Notes: generated by a model from the sequence alone, not told the origin. A stretch of 64,000 bases of DNA from Bacteroidota bacterium (GCA_023396255.1 JAEWWU010000005.1:62001-126000), one strand, 5' to 3'. Positions 1-9,011 are shown, numbered from the stretch's first letter. Translations and numbers: made by a program.

Positions 1-356
1 TTACCGGCTCTATGCTGGCTCCTCACGTAATCGAATTTGGTGCCGGGAGCGCCCTCAGCGACATTGCCGCCGGCAACAAGCCCTTCAAAGGATTACCCAA
101 AGACGATACAGATAATGACAGCTCCATCCGAATAGACGAATTGGTCAAAACGCCATCTTTTTTCGAACTGGGGACCAAGATAGGTTATACCTTAAAAGTT
201 CTCAATGCCTCAGATCTTGAACTATATATCGGTATGAACAACCTTTTCGATTCTTTTCAAAAAGATTTCGACTTGGGAGCCGGGCGAGACAGTGCCTACA
301 TCTACGGTCCTATGCAACCCCGCACCGGATATGCCGGTTTTAAGCTGACTTTCTAA
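1..356 (+). CDS. TonB-dependent receptor, C-terminal end (partial)
   Basis: The open frame enters from the left edge and stops at 354-356, so only about 117 codons of the C-terminus are present. The visible part reads like the last strands of an outer-membrane beta barrel: alternating strands, a receptor-like 'IGMNNLFD' motif (residues about 80-87), a 'GPMQPRTGYAGF' segment close to the end and a terminal phenylalanine, the usual signal for barrel assembly. In TonB-dependent receptors this region closes the barrel. The substrate cannot be told from this fragment. It is followed 31 bases later by a strong terminator, so it is the last gene of its transcript. The tonB gene at 5263-5967 could energise it, but that is inference. 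Confidence 0.8.
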   Translation, partial: TGSMLAPHVIEFGAGSALSDIAAGNKPFKGLPKDDTDNDSSIRIDELVKTPSFFELGTKIGYTLKVLNASDLELYIGMNNLFDSFQKDFDLGAGRDSAYIYGPMQPRTGYAGFKLTF

Positions 357-387
357 ACCTTTCTCTCTTCTAAAAAGAGAAAGAAAA

Positions 388-426
388 AAGCCCGGTCATC
401 GTTTTTACTCGATGATCGGGCTTTTT
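388..426 (+). terminator. Rho-independent terminator after the receptor gene (bidirectional)
   Basis: The arms CCCGGTCATCG and CGATGATCGGG pair over 11 bases with one G-T wobble around a loop of about 8 bases. A run of T follows on the plus strand, and a run of A precedes the stem, which reads as T on the minus strand. It can therefore also end the minus-strand feo operon that converges from the right. Confidence 0.85.
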
Positions 427-530
427 ATTCCCCAAAAGAAGTAAATCCAAGATTTCAGTTATTCCCAAAATTTCAGTCCAAAACGGATCAGAGAAAAAGA
501 AACACAAAAAAGGAATGGGCTCCATCCCCC

Positions 531-716
531 CTATTGCACTCTTCCTCGGAACTGCTTAGACTGAGGTTTATGATGGTGTACCGAACAAGAGGTACAACCC
601 GAAGAGCAGCTAGTAGAGCCATCGGTCTTTCTTATAATCATTCGTACCAAACGAAACAATACCACAGAGAAAGCTCCTACCACAATTACCATCGTAACCA
701 ATAACTGCCAATCCAT
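531..716 (-). CDS. FeoB-associated Cys-rich membrane peptide
   Basis: This gene encodes 61 residues starting at the ATG at 714-716, 13 bases after the feoB stop codon. A longer reading from 776 would overlap feoB and is less likely. The protein has one N-terminal membrane helix (about residues 5-25), a basic stretch (RMIIRK), a Cys/Ser-rich segment with two CxxC-like pairs and then HHH. This matches the FeoB-associated Cys-rich membrane proteins found downstream of feoB in many Bacteroidota, which are presumed to help iron transfer or complex assembly. The Cys and His clusters could bind Fe2+; that part is inference. Confidence 0.75.
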   Translation of the reverse strand: MDWQLLVTMVIVVGAFSVVLFRLVRMIIRKTDGSTSCSSGCTSCSVHHHKPQSKQFRGRVQ

Positions 717-729
717 AAGAGATAAAAGA

Positions 730-3243
730 TTAAGAAATAAACCAACTCCCCACATTGAAGACAACCCAAGAGACAACCCAAGCGATAACGCAAGTATACA
801 CCATTACAAAAGCTCCCCAGCGGGCAGAATGAGTTTCTCTGGATATGGCTACGATAGTGGCAATACAAGGGAAATAAAGCAATACAAAAAACATAAAAGA
901 CAGAGCCTTGAGGGGCGTAAAGGAGAGATTTCCCTCCGAATCCTTATCAGAACGAAGGCGATCGGTCAGTTTATCCAACGCCTCATTGGCATCCAAAACA
1001 TCACCTGTATAAATGACGCCCAAAGTGGAAACAATCACCTCCTTGGCTGGTAATCCGGTAACCAAAGCAATACTCATTTTCCAATCAAAACCCAAAGGAG
1101 CAAGGAGGGGCTGTATCGCTTTACCCACGCGCCCCAAATAAGATTGTTCTTGTTGCCGTACATCACCCTCGAGCTCTACTCTTTCTCTCTCAAGGGAATA
1201 ATCTTGCTCGGACATTGAGGGACGCAACTGCTCCAAAGCTTCGAGCTTCTGTTTCGTTTGTCGCTCCACGTCAGCCCTCGGATAGTAACCAAAAAACCAC
1301 ACAATGATAGAAGCTAAAAGAATAATGGTACCCATCTTGTGTAAGTACTCTTTAGCCTTTTCCCACATATGTATCAATACTGCCCGTGAAGTAGGCATAC
1401 GATAGGGGGGTAACTCCATCACAAATGGAGTATCTTCTTTCTTAAAAAGAATTTTCCGCAACAACAAGGCCGAAACAACTGCCACTACGACCCCAAAAAG
1501 ATAAAGTCCCAAAAGAACCCAACCGGCATTATTTGGAAAAAATGTTCCTGCCAAGAGCAAGTAAACCGGCAAACGCGCGCTACAACTCATAAAGGGAGTA
1601 ACCAAAGTAGTAATTAGTCGGCTTTGTCTGCTTTCTATGGTACGTGCCCCCATTACAGCCGGCACATTACACCCGAATCCCATTATCAACGGAATAAAAG
1701 ACTTTCCGTGCAAACCCATTTTGTGCATAAGTTTGTCCATTAGGAAAGTTGCCCGAGACATATATCCCGTGTCTTCCATAACTGAGATAAAAAAGTAGAG
1801 AATGAGAATATTGGGAAGAAAAACAATAACTCCGCCCACCCCTGAGAAGATCCCGGAGATAATCAATTCCTTGAGAGGTCCATCAGTTAAAAAAGAAGCC
1901 ACCCAATCCGACAACCATCCCACACCACGATCAATCCAATCCATTGGATAAGCTCCCAAGATAAAGGTACACTGAAACATCAATAAGAGCACAGCCAAAA
2001 AGATAGGATACCCCCACACATCGTGGATTAACCAACGATCTATTTTATCGGTTAAGGTCTGGTAGATTCTCTTTTCCGGTTTATAAGTTTCTCGTAAAGC
2101 TCCGGCAATGAAGCCATAACGCTGGTCGGTAATCAAAGCTTCTATATCGGAAGTACGCAAACGCATTTCCGCCATTTTAAGAGCATAATCTCGAGCTGAA
2201 AAGATAAAATCACTTTTTGTTGAAGAGGTTTTTATTTGCTGTTCCACCTCTCGATCGCCCTCCATAAGTTTCACAGCCAAATAGCGGGCCGAGAAGTGTT
2301 GAGGTAAGGGGGTATGAGCGACTATTTTTTGAGACAGATCTTCGATCAATGGTTCTAAGACTGTTCCATAATTAACCTGTAGAAGCCGTTGTTCGGACTG
2401 AGGTTTATCGGCAAGAGCCAACACTGCTTCAAAGAGTTCCTTTATTCCACGCTCTCTTCTGCATACCGTGGGCACCATAGGCACGTCCAGCAACTGAGAT
2501 AACAAAGGAATATTCAGTTTGTCTTTGCGCTTCTCAAACTCATCGAACATATTGAGTGCCACAACCACCGGTATCCCCAACTCCTTAACCTGAATCAGAA
2601 GATAAAGATTGCGCTCCAAGTTACAGCTATCAATAACATCAATAACAACATCTGGGCGCGTCTGCGGATCCGTTAAATACTGTCGGATGTACAACTCTTC
2701 GGGGCTATAAGGCGAGAGGGAATAACTGCCGGGTAAATCAATAATATCAAGACGCCTATTTCCCACCTTCATATGTGCCTCCTTGGCTTCTACAGTTACC
2801 CCGCTGTAATTCCCCACCCGCTCGTGGGCTCCACTTGCCAAATTGAATAAAGAAGTTTTTCCACAATTGGGGTTTCCAATGAGCGCAACCCGAAGGTTTC
2901 GACTTCGGGATATTAGGGATGTTGCAAAAGGAACCTCAGTATTGGTCAAATCATTTTTTTCCAAAAAAATAGACTCGAATGGCTGTTCAGAGGTAGCTGC
3001 TTCTCGCGAATTGTCTTCTGCAACAAGGTGAACAGAAACCAATTCCGCATCGGCTCTGCGCAAAGAAACATTGTAGCCCATTATGCGGTAATAAACAGGG
3101 TCTTTGAGAGGAGCACTTTTGACAACAACAACCTCTCGTCCCTTTACAAAACCCATCTCCATAATGCGCTTTCTAAAGGCACCCTGTCCTCCAACCCCAT
3201 CAATTACGGCACGCTGTCCGTTGTGCAAATCCGACAATTTCAT
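730..3243 (-). CDS. feoB: Ferrous iron transporter FeoB with fused N-terminal FeoA domain
   Basis: An inner-membrane GTP-dependent Fe2+ importer of 837 residues. Residues 1-75 are a FeoA (SH3-like) domain fused ahead of FeoB, a known arrangement in Porphyromonas and Bacteroides. The G domain follows, with G1 GNPNCGKT at 123-130, G3 DLPG at 169-172 and G4 'NMFD'. The C-terminal half carries the Gate and core membrane helices with the conserved 'GFGCNVPA' motif, in which the Cys is thought to act in iron translocation. I chose the ATG at 3241-3243; three codons upstream there is only a TTG. There is no clear Shine-Dalgarno site, as is usual in this phylum. It forms an operon with the Cys-rich peptide downstream. 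Confidence 0.95.
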   Translation of the reverse strand: MKLSDLHNGQRAVIDGVGGQGAFRKRIMEMGFVKGREVVVVKSAPLKDPVYYRIMGYNVSLRRADAELVSVHLVAEDNSREAATSEQPFESIFLEKNDLTNTEVPFATSLISRSRNLRVALIGNPNCGKTSLFNLASGAHERVGNYSGVTVEAKEAHMKVGNRRLDIIDLPGSYSLSPYSPEELYIRQYLTDPQTRPDVVIDVIDSCNLERNLYLLIQVKELGIPVVVALNMFDEFEKRKDKLNIPLLSQLLDVPMVPTVCRRERGIKELFEAVLALADKPQSEQRLLQVNYGTVLEPLIEDLSQKIVAHTPLPQHFSARYLAVKLMEGDREVEQQIKTSSTKSDFIFSARDYALKMAEMRLRTSDIEALITDQRYGFIAGALRETYKPEKRIYQTLTDKIDRWLIHDVWGYPIFLAVLLLMFQCTFILGAYPMDWIDRGVGWLSDWVASFLTDGPLKELIISGIFSGVGGVIVFLPNILILYFFISVMEDTGYMSRATFLMDKLMHKMGLHGKSFIPLIMGFGCNVPAVMGARTIESRQSRLITTLVTPFMSCSARLPVYLLLAGTFFPNNAGWVLLGLYLFGVVVAVVSALLLRKILFKKEDTPFVMELPPYRMPTSRAVLIHMWEKAKEYLHKMGTIILLASIIVWFFGYYPRADVERQTKQKLEALEQLRPSMSEQDYSLERERVELEGDVRQQEQSYLGRVGKAIQPLLAPLGFDWKMSIALVTGLPAKEVIVSTLGVIYTGDVLDANEALDKLTDRLRSDKDSEGNLSFTPLKALSFMFFVLLYFPCIATIVAISRETHSARWGAFVMVYTCVIAWVVSWVVFNVGSWFIS

Positions 3244-3352
3244 ACACGACAAAAGTACTACGAAGCAGACAAATTTTGGAGCTTCTTCATATACCTAAAA
3301 CAAGGCACATTCGAGTTGGTTCATCCCTCCCAAGCAATCGAAGTGGAGAGAT

Positions 3353-4135
3353 TCAAAAAAGGTTGAAAAGCTTACGTGCCGTTTGCGTTGTTTTTTGAGC
3401 TAATTCCTCGACTGATATACCCAATTCCGAGGCTATCAACAGCCCTATTTCAGGCAAAAATGCCGGTTCATTGCGTTTTCCTCGGTGAGGGACAGGAGCC
3501 AAATAGGGAGCATCTGTTTCCAGCAAAAGACGCTCTTGGGGAATGTAATGAAGCAATTTCCTCAGCGGAGAGTTTTTGAATGTAACAATCCCATTAATTC
3601 CTACACAAAAAGAGGGAAAAGAGGAACAGATAGTTTCGAGCTCTTCTCGATTTCCGGTAAAACTGTGGAAAACACCGCGGAAACGAGATTCTGTTGCAAA
3701 CGGACGCAATAGGTCAAATGTTTGCGCAAAAGCCTCTCTGACGTGGAGGATAAGAGGTAGATTGAGCTCTATCGCCCACTCGACCTGTTGTTGCAAAACC
3801 TCTCTTTGCTCTTTCTCAAAAGAGGCGTCCCAATAGAGATCCATCCCCACCTCTCCAATGGCAACCACTTTTTCCACAGAAGCGTAAAGACGCTCCCTTA
3901 TTATAGCCAACTGCTCTCTGTAATCTTCTTTCACCGAAGTTGGATGCAGCCCAAAAGCAGCAAAAACTTCGCTGGGAAAAAGAGAACAGAAGCCTTGCAA
4001 CATTTCTAATGAAGCTATATCGACATTGGGCAAAATCATCGCCTCGATCCCAGCTTCCCGTGCCCGTTCTACCACTGCTTGATATTCCCCAGCAAAATCC
4101 TCACTATATACGTGTGTATGGCTATCTATCCACAT
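3353..4135 (-). CDS. tatD: TatD family metal-dependent hydrolase
   Basis: At 260 residues it is the usual length of TatD/YcfH hydrolases, which are TIM-barrel metal enzymes acting as 3'-5' DNA exonucleases or DNA repair nucleases. Metal ligands are visible in order: 'DSHTHVYSEDF' (HxH near residue 6), 'GEVGMDLYW' (Glu), 'ILHVREA' (His), 'FHSFTGN' (His) and 'LETDAPYLAP' (Asp). It starts 12 bases after the stop of the prenyl synthase gene, so the two are very likely co-transcribed. The exact substrate cannot be told from sequence. Confidence 0.9.
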   Translation of the reverse strand: MWIDSHTHVYSEDFAGEYQAVVERAREAGIEAMILPNVDIASLEMLQGFCSLFPSEVFAAFGLHPTSVKEDYREQLAIIRERLYASVEKVVAIGEVGMDLYWDASFEKEQREVLQQQVEWAIELNLPLILHVREAFAQTFDLLRPFATESRFRGVFHSFTGNREELETICSSFPSFCVGINGIVTFKNSPLRKLLHYIPQERLLLETDAPYLAPVPHRGKRNEPAFLPEIGLLIASELGISVEELAQKTTQTARKLFNLF

Positions 4136-4147
4136 AAAAACTCTCGG

Positions 4148-5122
4148 TTAGGCTTTTCTATGGCGCAATTTATTTCCTAAAGAACGCAAATCATTTGTGT
4201 TATATCGCTCGGCTAGGCGCTCCAAACAGGTATCGGACTTGAGCAAATAAGCATCAATCAATTGCTCTACTTTTTGAGGTACGGAGCAAAGGTCAAACAG
4301 CTCCCGCACAATTACAATCTTCTCCTCCGCAAACTCCTTGGGCAATCCGTAAGCATCTTGGAGCTGTTGCCTCCTTTCCGCCGATGCTCCCTGTATCGCG
4401 GAAAGGTACATAATTGTTTTTTTCTGCTCCAAAATGTCTCCTCCTATTGGTTTCCCAAAAGTTTCGGCATCGCCGTAAACATCCAAAAAGTCGTCTTGCA
4501 ACTGAAAAGCCATCCCCAAATTGAGGGCATAGTCATAAATCTCTTGCCTATCTTGTGGCGAAGCCTTTGCCATAATAGCACCGCTACAAGCCGCCGATGC
4601 CAATAGAACGGCTGTCTTGAGACGAATCATTTCGAGATACTCCTCTACGGAAACATCTTCTCGCTCCTCAAATTTCATATCCCACTGCTGCCCCTCCATC
4701 ACCTCGCTACTCATAGCACAGAAGCGAGGAAAGAGAAGAGAAAAACGCTCTGTATCCGTCTTACCCAACAGCTCAAAAGCATAGACCAGCATAGCATCTC
4801 CCGACAAGATGGCACTGTTTACCCCAAACTGCTTCATCACGGAAGGACGTCCCCGACGCATCGGAGAGTTATCCATAACATCATCGTGCAAGAGGGTAAA
4901 ATTGTGAAAGACTTCGTGCGCCAAAGCTACAGGCATACACTCTTCCACCTCTCCCCCAAAGGCATCACAGACCAGGAGGGTCAAAAGGGGACGAATACGC
5001 TTTCCTCCGGAAGCTAAAGCATAACAAATAGGACGGTACAACTCTTGGGGTTCAGCCTTCAAAAGGGGTAAAGAGAGCAAAGCCTCTTCTACACATTTTC
5101 CCAAAGCATCTACTCTGTTCAT
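4148..5122 (-). CDS. Polyprenyl (isoprenyl) diphosphate synthase
   Basis: A 324-residue trans-isoprenyl diphosphate synthase that condenses isopentenyl diphosphate onto an allylic substrate. The first aspartate-rich motif is 'LLHDDVMDNSPMRRGRPS' and the second is 'FQLQDDFLD', both needed for Mg2+-diphosphate binding. 'GGKRIRP' near residue 35 is the substrate-binding signature. Chain length (farnesyl, geranylgeranyl or longer) cannot be assigned safely. A second, different synthase lies at 55347-56321, so one probably makes short chains and the other the quinone side chain; that division is inference. It lies downstream of tonB and upstream of tatD on the minus strand. Confidence 0.9.
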   Translation of the reverse strand: MNRVDALGKCVEEALLSLPLLKAEPQELYRPICYALASGGKRIRPLLTLLVCDAFGGEVEECMPVALAHEVFHNFTLLHDDVMDNSPMRRGRPSVMKQFGVNSAILSGDAMLVYAFELLGKTDTERFSLLFPRFCAMSSEVMEGQQWDMKFEEREDVSVEEYLEMIRLKTAVLLASAACSGAIMAKASPQDRQEIYDYALNLGMAFQLQDDFLDVYGDAETFGKPIGGDILEQKKTIMYLSAIQGASAERRQQLQDAYGLPKEFAEEKIVIVRELFDLCSVPQKVEQLIDAYLLKSDTCLERLAERYNTNDLRSLGNKLRHRKA

Positions 5123-5181
5123 ATCTTACCTTAATATTCTCCTCCAAGAGAGAGGGGATTTCCACTTTCCATAAAGAGAGC

Positions 5182-5218
5182 CCCACCGAAACAGGATGGT
5201 TGTTTCCGCTTCGGTGGG
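5182..5218 (-). terminator. Hairpin between tonB and the prenyl synthase gene
   Basis: The arms CCCACCGAA and TTCGGTGGG pair perfectly over 9 bases, and GAAACA / TGTTTC can also pair inside. On the minus strand it lies just after the tonB stop codon. The T-run after the stem is weak (CTCTCTTTAT), so it may be a partial terminator or an mRNA-stabilising hairpin. Confidence 0.5.
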
Positions 5219-5262
5219 AGCTGTCAAATTCTTATTTTATAGGTACTCGGTACCCTTACACT

Positions 5263-5967
5263 TTACTGCAGCTTAAACTGTACCGGCAAGGTAAAGCGTG
5301 AACGCACCGGTTTTCCACGTTGCTTACCGGGTTTCCACTTATCCATACTCTTTACCACGCGAACAGCCTCCTTATCAAGGGCCGGGTCTACTTTCTTAAC
5401 CACTTCCACGTTAGATACGCTTCCATCACGTTCTACCACAAAGCGCAAAAGCACCTTACCTTGAATATTGTTGTTGGCTGCACTTTCAGGATACTTGATA
5501 TTCTTACCCAACCACTTGAGCAGCGAAGGAATATCTCCAGTGGGAGGCACAGGGTTTTCTTCTACAATTTCAAATACGTGATCTTCCGGAGCTTCCTCTT
5601 CTTCCGTAGAGATAGCAATGGGGGGAGGAGCTGTAGGCAAGGCATCTGTTTGATCCGAAGAAACAAGGGAGATCTTTACGACCTCTTGGTCGTTAGAAAC
5701 GACTTTAAACTCCTCGGGGAGAGCTACCTCTATCTTTTCCTGCGGGGCTTCTGGTTCCGGTTCTTCGGGTTGTTCTTGATCCGGAATGAAGAGCGTCTGC
5801 TCCAAATCTTCTACGTTGAGCTTATCAGACTCTGACGATCCATTCTTCTGAACGGAACCCCACTCCAAAGCCAAGAAGAGGACGGCGAGAGCTACTAAAA
5901 GCCCCATTGCAAAAGACTGACCTTTACCTCTTTCCAAATCAGCTTTGGGCGATTTCTTTATTTCCAT
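5263..5967 (-). CDS. tonB: Energy transducer TonB
   Basis: A 234-residue inner-membrane protein that carries proton-motive energy to outer-membrane receptors. It has one membrane helix near residues 20-38, an acidic Glu/Pro-rich spacer (EQPEEPEPEAPQEKIEVA and similar) that spans the periplasm, and a C-terminal TonB domain with the signatures 'GKVLLRFVVERDGSV', 'KWKPGKQRGKPV' and 'LPVQFKL'. The length is typical for Bacteroidota TonB. exbB and exbD are not adjacent; upstream on the same strand is the GntR/ABC operon. A TATTTTTG box lies 50 bases upstream. Confidence 0.93.
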   Translation of the reverse strand: MEIKKSPKADLERGKGQSFAMGLLVALAVLFLALEWGSVQKNGSSESDKLNVEDLEQTLFIPDQEQPEEPEPEAPQEKIEVALPEEFKVVSNDQEVVKISLVSSDQTDALPTAPPPIAISTEEEEAPEDHVFEIVEENPVPPTGDIPSLLKWLGKNIKYPESAANNNIQGKVLLRFVVERDGSVSNVEVVKKVDPALDKEAVRVVKSMDKWKPGKQRGKPVRSRFTLPVQFKLQ

Positions 5968-6016
5968 ATTATGAAAGATCTTGTTGGTTCGACAAGTACA
6001 TTATTCTCTTACCCGA

Positions 6017-6024
6017 CAAAAATA
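6017..6024 (-). promoter_or_regulatory. -7 box upstream of tonB
   Basis: On the minus strand the box reads TATTTTTG, matching the Bacteroidota -7 consensus TAnnTTTG. It lies 49 bases before the tonB start. No TTTG was found at the -33 position, so support is partial. Confidence 0.4.
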
Positions 6025-6149
6025 CTAACTTTTTTCATAGCGACATCATTTTCATAAAAAAAGATGCTGCCTATTCCCTATTCCCTGTACTCCTGCTCTA
6101 TTTGTAAGAGGCCTTTTATCCATCCCCAAAAGCCAATGCCCTCCACCAA

Positions 6150-6551
6150 CTACCCTTCGATGGGAATTTCCATCGGCAAATCGGGGGGAGGAGATTGCCT
6201 CCACTCCTCAAATGCTTTTTGCACCTCCTCTATCCCGATTTCAAGAAGCCGCATTTGGGCAAAAGTTTGTGGAAGTATTTTTGAGAAAAACTGCTCCTTA
6301 CGTTCGGCAAAGATGATATCGTAGGCTCCCTCCGAAACATAGTACCCAATTCCCCTCTGGGTATAGATCAACCCTTTCATTTGCAAACGTTCGTAAGCCC
6401 GAGCAACCGTATTGGGATTCACCTCCATAAGCTCAGCCATATCCCTAACCGAAGGGATTCGCGTATCCACAGGATAAACCCCGACCAAAATAGAATCTGT
6501 AATACGGTCGGCTATCTGCAAAAAAATCGACTTAGGCTTTATACTTCTCAT
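6150..6551 (-). CDS. GntR family (YtrA type) transcriptional regulator
   Basis: At 133 residues it has an N-terminal winged helix-turn-helix ('PSVRDMAELMEVNPNTVARA', then 'LQMKGLIYTQRGIGYYVSEG') and only a short helical C-terminus, the layout of the YtrA subgroup that usually controls linked ABC transporter operons. It is the third gene of an operon; its ATG overlaps the permease stop codon as ATGA. It probably represses its own operon. The repeated CCGGAAA sites at the operon promoter are candidate operators (inference). Confidence 0.9.
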   Translation of the reverse strand: MRSIKPKSIFLQIADRITDSILVGVYPVDTRIPSVRDMAELMEVNPNTVARAYERLQMKGLIYTQRGIGYYVSEGAYDIIFAERKEQFFSKILPQTFAQMRLLEIGIEEVQKAFEEWRQSPPPDLPMEIPIEG

Positions 6552-7363
6552 TTCACCTGTTTATTAGAAAGTGCGTGGAAGCCCAACCAGAAAAAGAGGG
6601 CTGCCAAAAGATATAGGACCAACTGACCAATGGCCATAACCCAAGTGCTATCAATCTCTTTGAATTGAGCCAATACGCCCAATCCTTCGAAAGAACCCAC
6701 TATAAGAGAAAAAATCATCACCAACACATACACCTTTGTATATATAGCCAGCACACTCAAAAGCAAAGCCACCGAGAGTTTGCGGAACTTGATGGAAAAG
6801 AAAAAGAACAGCGAAGTCACATAGAGCGACAAGGAGAACAACAACGAAGATGCCAAAGCACTCTGACCAGAATCAATATTGATCACGGAATAAGCCCCAA
6901 AAACAGCCTCCTGAAAGCTCCCCAAAGATGCACCGCAAACCAAATGCATAACCCCGACCGTAACCATCGACCCCACAAATGCATAAAGGGACAAAGCCAC
7001 CAATTCGAACAGAAGCAACACATACTTCTCTCCCAATGTTGCCGGAATCTGTACGTAATAGGGTGTTCTTACCGCGTTCACTTTATTATTGACCACATAG
7101 TAGGCATAGAAAGAAAAAGCAGCAGAAATAATATAAGGAAAAGAATACGCTATTCGAGCCCAAGCCTGGCGAACATCTTCAAACCGCATATCCGTACCAA
7201 AGAGCAAAACCCACGTCACGGGGAACAAGCAGATCCCCAGAACGACCAAATTGGTAACCAAAAATCCACGTTTATAAATTGCCCAATCATAGCAAAACAA
7301 CTTCCACAAACGAGGAAAACTAAAACGATCGGAATTTATAGACATCATCATATCTTTTTTCAT
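6548..7363 (-). CDS. ABC transporter permease-like membrane protein
   Basis: A 271-residue protein with about six hydrophobic helices and no signal peptide. It lies between an ATP-binding protein and a YtrA-type regulator, with a 21-base gap after the former and a 4-base overlap with the latter. This gene order is typical of small two-component ABC exporters in Bacteroidota. The family and cargo are not recognised; antimicrobial peptide or lipid export would be usual for such sets. The function rests on context. Confidence 0.7.
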   Translation of the reverse strand: MKKDMMMSINSDRFSFPRLWKLFCYDWAIYKRGFLVTNLVVLGICLFPVTWVLLFGTDMRFEDVRQAWARIAYSFPYIISAAFSFYAYYVVNNKVNAVRTPYYVQIPATLGEKYVLLLFELVALSLYAFVGSMVTVGVMHLVCGASLGSFQEAVFGAYSVINIDSGQSALASSLLFSLSLYVTSLFFFFSIKFRKLSVALLLSVLAIYTKVYVLVMIFSLIVGSFEGLGVLAQFKEIDSTWVMAIGQLVLYLLAALFFWLGFHALSNKQVK

Positions 7364-7384
7364 ATCTCAAAACCTTCTTTTATA

Positions 7385-8251
7385 TTACCTACCGTTGGCT
7401 TTGGGAGCCATATTCGTTCTCAAAATTGCCTGCATCTCCTCCCGAGCTGCAATCATTGCATTGAAGAAAAGCTCCATAGAGAAATCACCCTCTTCATCTT
7501 CATCAAACCTCATTCGGTCGAACACGCCCACATTGCCGATAATGGATTGTTCGGTATAGAGGGCCTTAGATGCATTGTACTCCGTCACAACCCCAAAAGA
7601 GAATAAATTCGACAACTCCGCTACAGATTGGTTGCACACAAATTCTCCTTGATCCACCATAAGCACCCTGTCTATAATCTGCTCCAAATCTCGTACCTGA
7701 TGAGTACTAATTATCACTGTCTGCTGTGGTTCTACACTACGAGCCATCAAACGACGAAAAACGCTCTTACTGGGAATGTCCAACCCATTGGTAGGCTCAT
7801 CCATCAACAACACAGGTACGCGTAACGATAGTGCCAAGGTAATCATTGCTTTCTTGCGCTGACCGTGCGAAACCCGCCCCAACCGCATACTTGGAGCCAA
7901 ATCGAACTCTTGCAATAATTCTTGAGCCATACCTCTGTCGTAACGAGGATAGAAAGCCCCCACTGCATCAAAATACTCCATCATTTCGATGTTGGGGCAA
8001 TGGAATTCTTCCGGTAACAGAAAAACCTGCTCCAAAAAACCTGCATCACGCCTCTGAGGCAGGTATTCCAAAACCTCCAGCTCTCCCTTTTGGGGGAAAA
8101 TAGTTCCGGCAATCAACTTAAAAAGGGTGGTTTTACCCTCCCCATTCCGCCCCAAAAGACCTGTTATGGATCCCATAGGAATCTCACAGCTGACTTGATT
8201 GTAAATACATTTGCGCGGATAAGAGAAGTATAAATTTCTAAGCTCTATCAT
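7385..8251 (-). CDS. ABC transporter ATP-binding protein
   Basis: A 288-residue ATPase. Walker A is 'GLLGRNGEGKTTLFKL', the signature is 'VSHGQRKKA', Walker B is 'VLLMDEPTNGLD', and the switch His is in 'IISTHQVRDLE'. I start it at the ATG at 8249-8251 ('MIELRNL'), because an upstream frame from 8323 would begin inside the promoter at 8313-8343. The C-terminal ~70 residues are an extra domain of the kind seen in YtrB-like exporters. It is first in the operon with the permease and the GntR gene. Confidence 0.9.
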   Translation of the reverse strand: MIELRNLYFSYPRKCIYNQVSCEIPMGSITGLLGRNGEGKTTLFKLIAGTIFPQKGELEVLEYLPQRRDAGFLEQVFLLPEEFHCPNIEMMEYFDAVGAFYPRYDRGMAQELLQEFDLAPSMRLGRVSHGQRKKAMITLALSLRVPVLLMDEPTNGLDIPSKSVFRRLMARSVEPQQTVIISTHQVRDLEQIIDRVLMVDQGEFVCNQSVAELSNLFSFGVVTEYNASKALYTEQSIIGNVGVFDRMRFDEDEEGDFSMELFFNAMIAAREEMQAILRTNMAPKANGR

Positions 8252-8312
8252 AACTGATTTTTTATTTTTCTTTCCTTGGTGGATAAACCTGTACCATCTC
8301 CTTAGTACACTG

Positions 8313-8343
8313 CAAAAATACACTTTTTCCGGAAACCAGCAAA
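8313..8343 (-). promoter_or_regulatory. Promoter of the ABC/GntR operon with paired CCGGAAA sites
   Basis: On the minus strand a -33 TTTG (8340-8343) and a -7 TATTTTTG (8313-8320) are separated by exactly 19 bases, a canonical Bacteroidota promoter. CCGGAAA occurs at 8329-8335 between the boxes and again at 8351-8357 upstream of -33, as direct repeats 22 bases apart. This is a likely operator for the operon's own GntR regulator. Confidence 0.75.
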
Positions 8344-8472
8344 TGTTTTACCGGAAATCCTTCTCATTCAACCCCAACCCCTCCCTATACTTCACGACTT
8401 CATTCAGAGAACTTCACCCTCATTTCTTCCACATCATCCATCCCAAAATTGAGCCACCAAGGCGCAACAAGA

Positions 8473-8575
8473 AATAATTCCCTGCTGAGAAAAATTTTCT
8501 TGGACAGAATAGAAATTTGCAGGGAATTACTGAAAAATAGTTCCCTGCAAATCGAGGTTTTGTAGGGAATTAATC
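8473..8575. repeat. Dispersed intergenic repeat, copy A
   Basis: This is one of five related intergenic elements (others at 24412, 34211, 44161 and 63446). Read on the minus strand it has GGGAACTA, an 8-base spacer, TAATTCCC, then an AT-rich stretch, the core CTGTCCAAG, and a further GGGAA box. The outer arms TTTGCAGGGAACTA and TAATTCCCTGCAAA are a 14-base inverted repeat with one mismatch. It contains no open frame. It lies between a divergent operon and the tRNA promoter. Confidence 0.7.
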
Positions 8576-8916
8576 AAGCATTACGAGGGAAGCAGCTCCA
8601 AGGGAGTTTCTTGACTATTTATTTTTCTCTTTTTGGGGACAACAGAGCAATACACTTCCATCACCTAAGACGGAGTTTTTTTTTGCCGAACCCATTCCCG
8701 AGGAACCATCCGCAGAAAAAAAGAGGATGCATCCGCTCTCGCATCAACTGTCTTTGTCACCCCCTAACAAGGTGCACTACACCTTATTCATATATAAGGC
8801 AAAAAAACATTTTCCCGACACCACCTATTTCCCGTTGCTCTTGGTCGCATTTCTCTTTCTATGCGAAAGAGGAACCTACCCCTTCTAAACAAAACGGAAG
8901 CAAAACGTGTGCAATA
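8576..8916. other. Gene-free stretch upstream of the tRNA-rpsT promoter
   Basis: I see no convincing gene here. An open frame of 132 codons from 8611 has composition unlike a protein (runs of His, Arg, Cys) and runs into the promoter. Two overlapping small hairpins (AAGGTG/CACCTT and CCTTAT/ATAAGG, about 8769-8801) are the only structure noticed. Confidence 0.5.
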
Positions 8917-8948
8917 TTTGGCAGATATATTTTTCTTTTCTATCTTTG
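8917..8948 (+). promoter_or_regulatory. Promoter of the tRNA-Glu / rpsT unit
   Basis: TTTG at 8917-8920 and TATCTTTG at 8941-8948 are separated by 20 bases, matching the Bacteroidota -33/-7 consensus. Transcription would start near 8955, about 57 bases before the first tRNA. Confidence 0.8.
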
Positions 8949-9011
8949 CACTCACAAAATGGAAAGAGGTCCATTTTGGAAGTTTCTTACTGAGTTGAGA
9001 ATAACGTAGAC

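Noticed and set aside
8611..9009. 132-codon plus frame before the tRNA
   Set aside because: It runs across the strong promoter and has a His/Arg/Cys-rich composition not typical for this genome.
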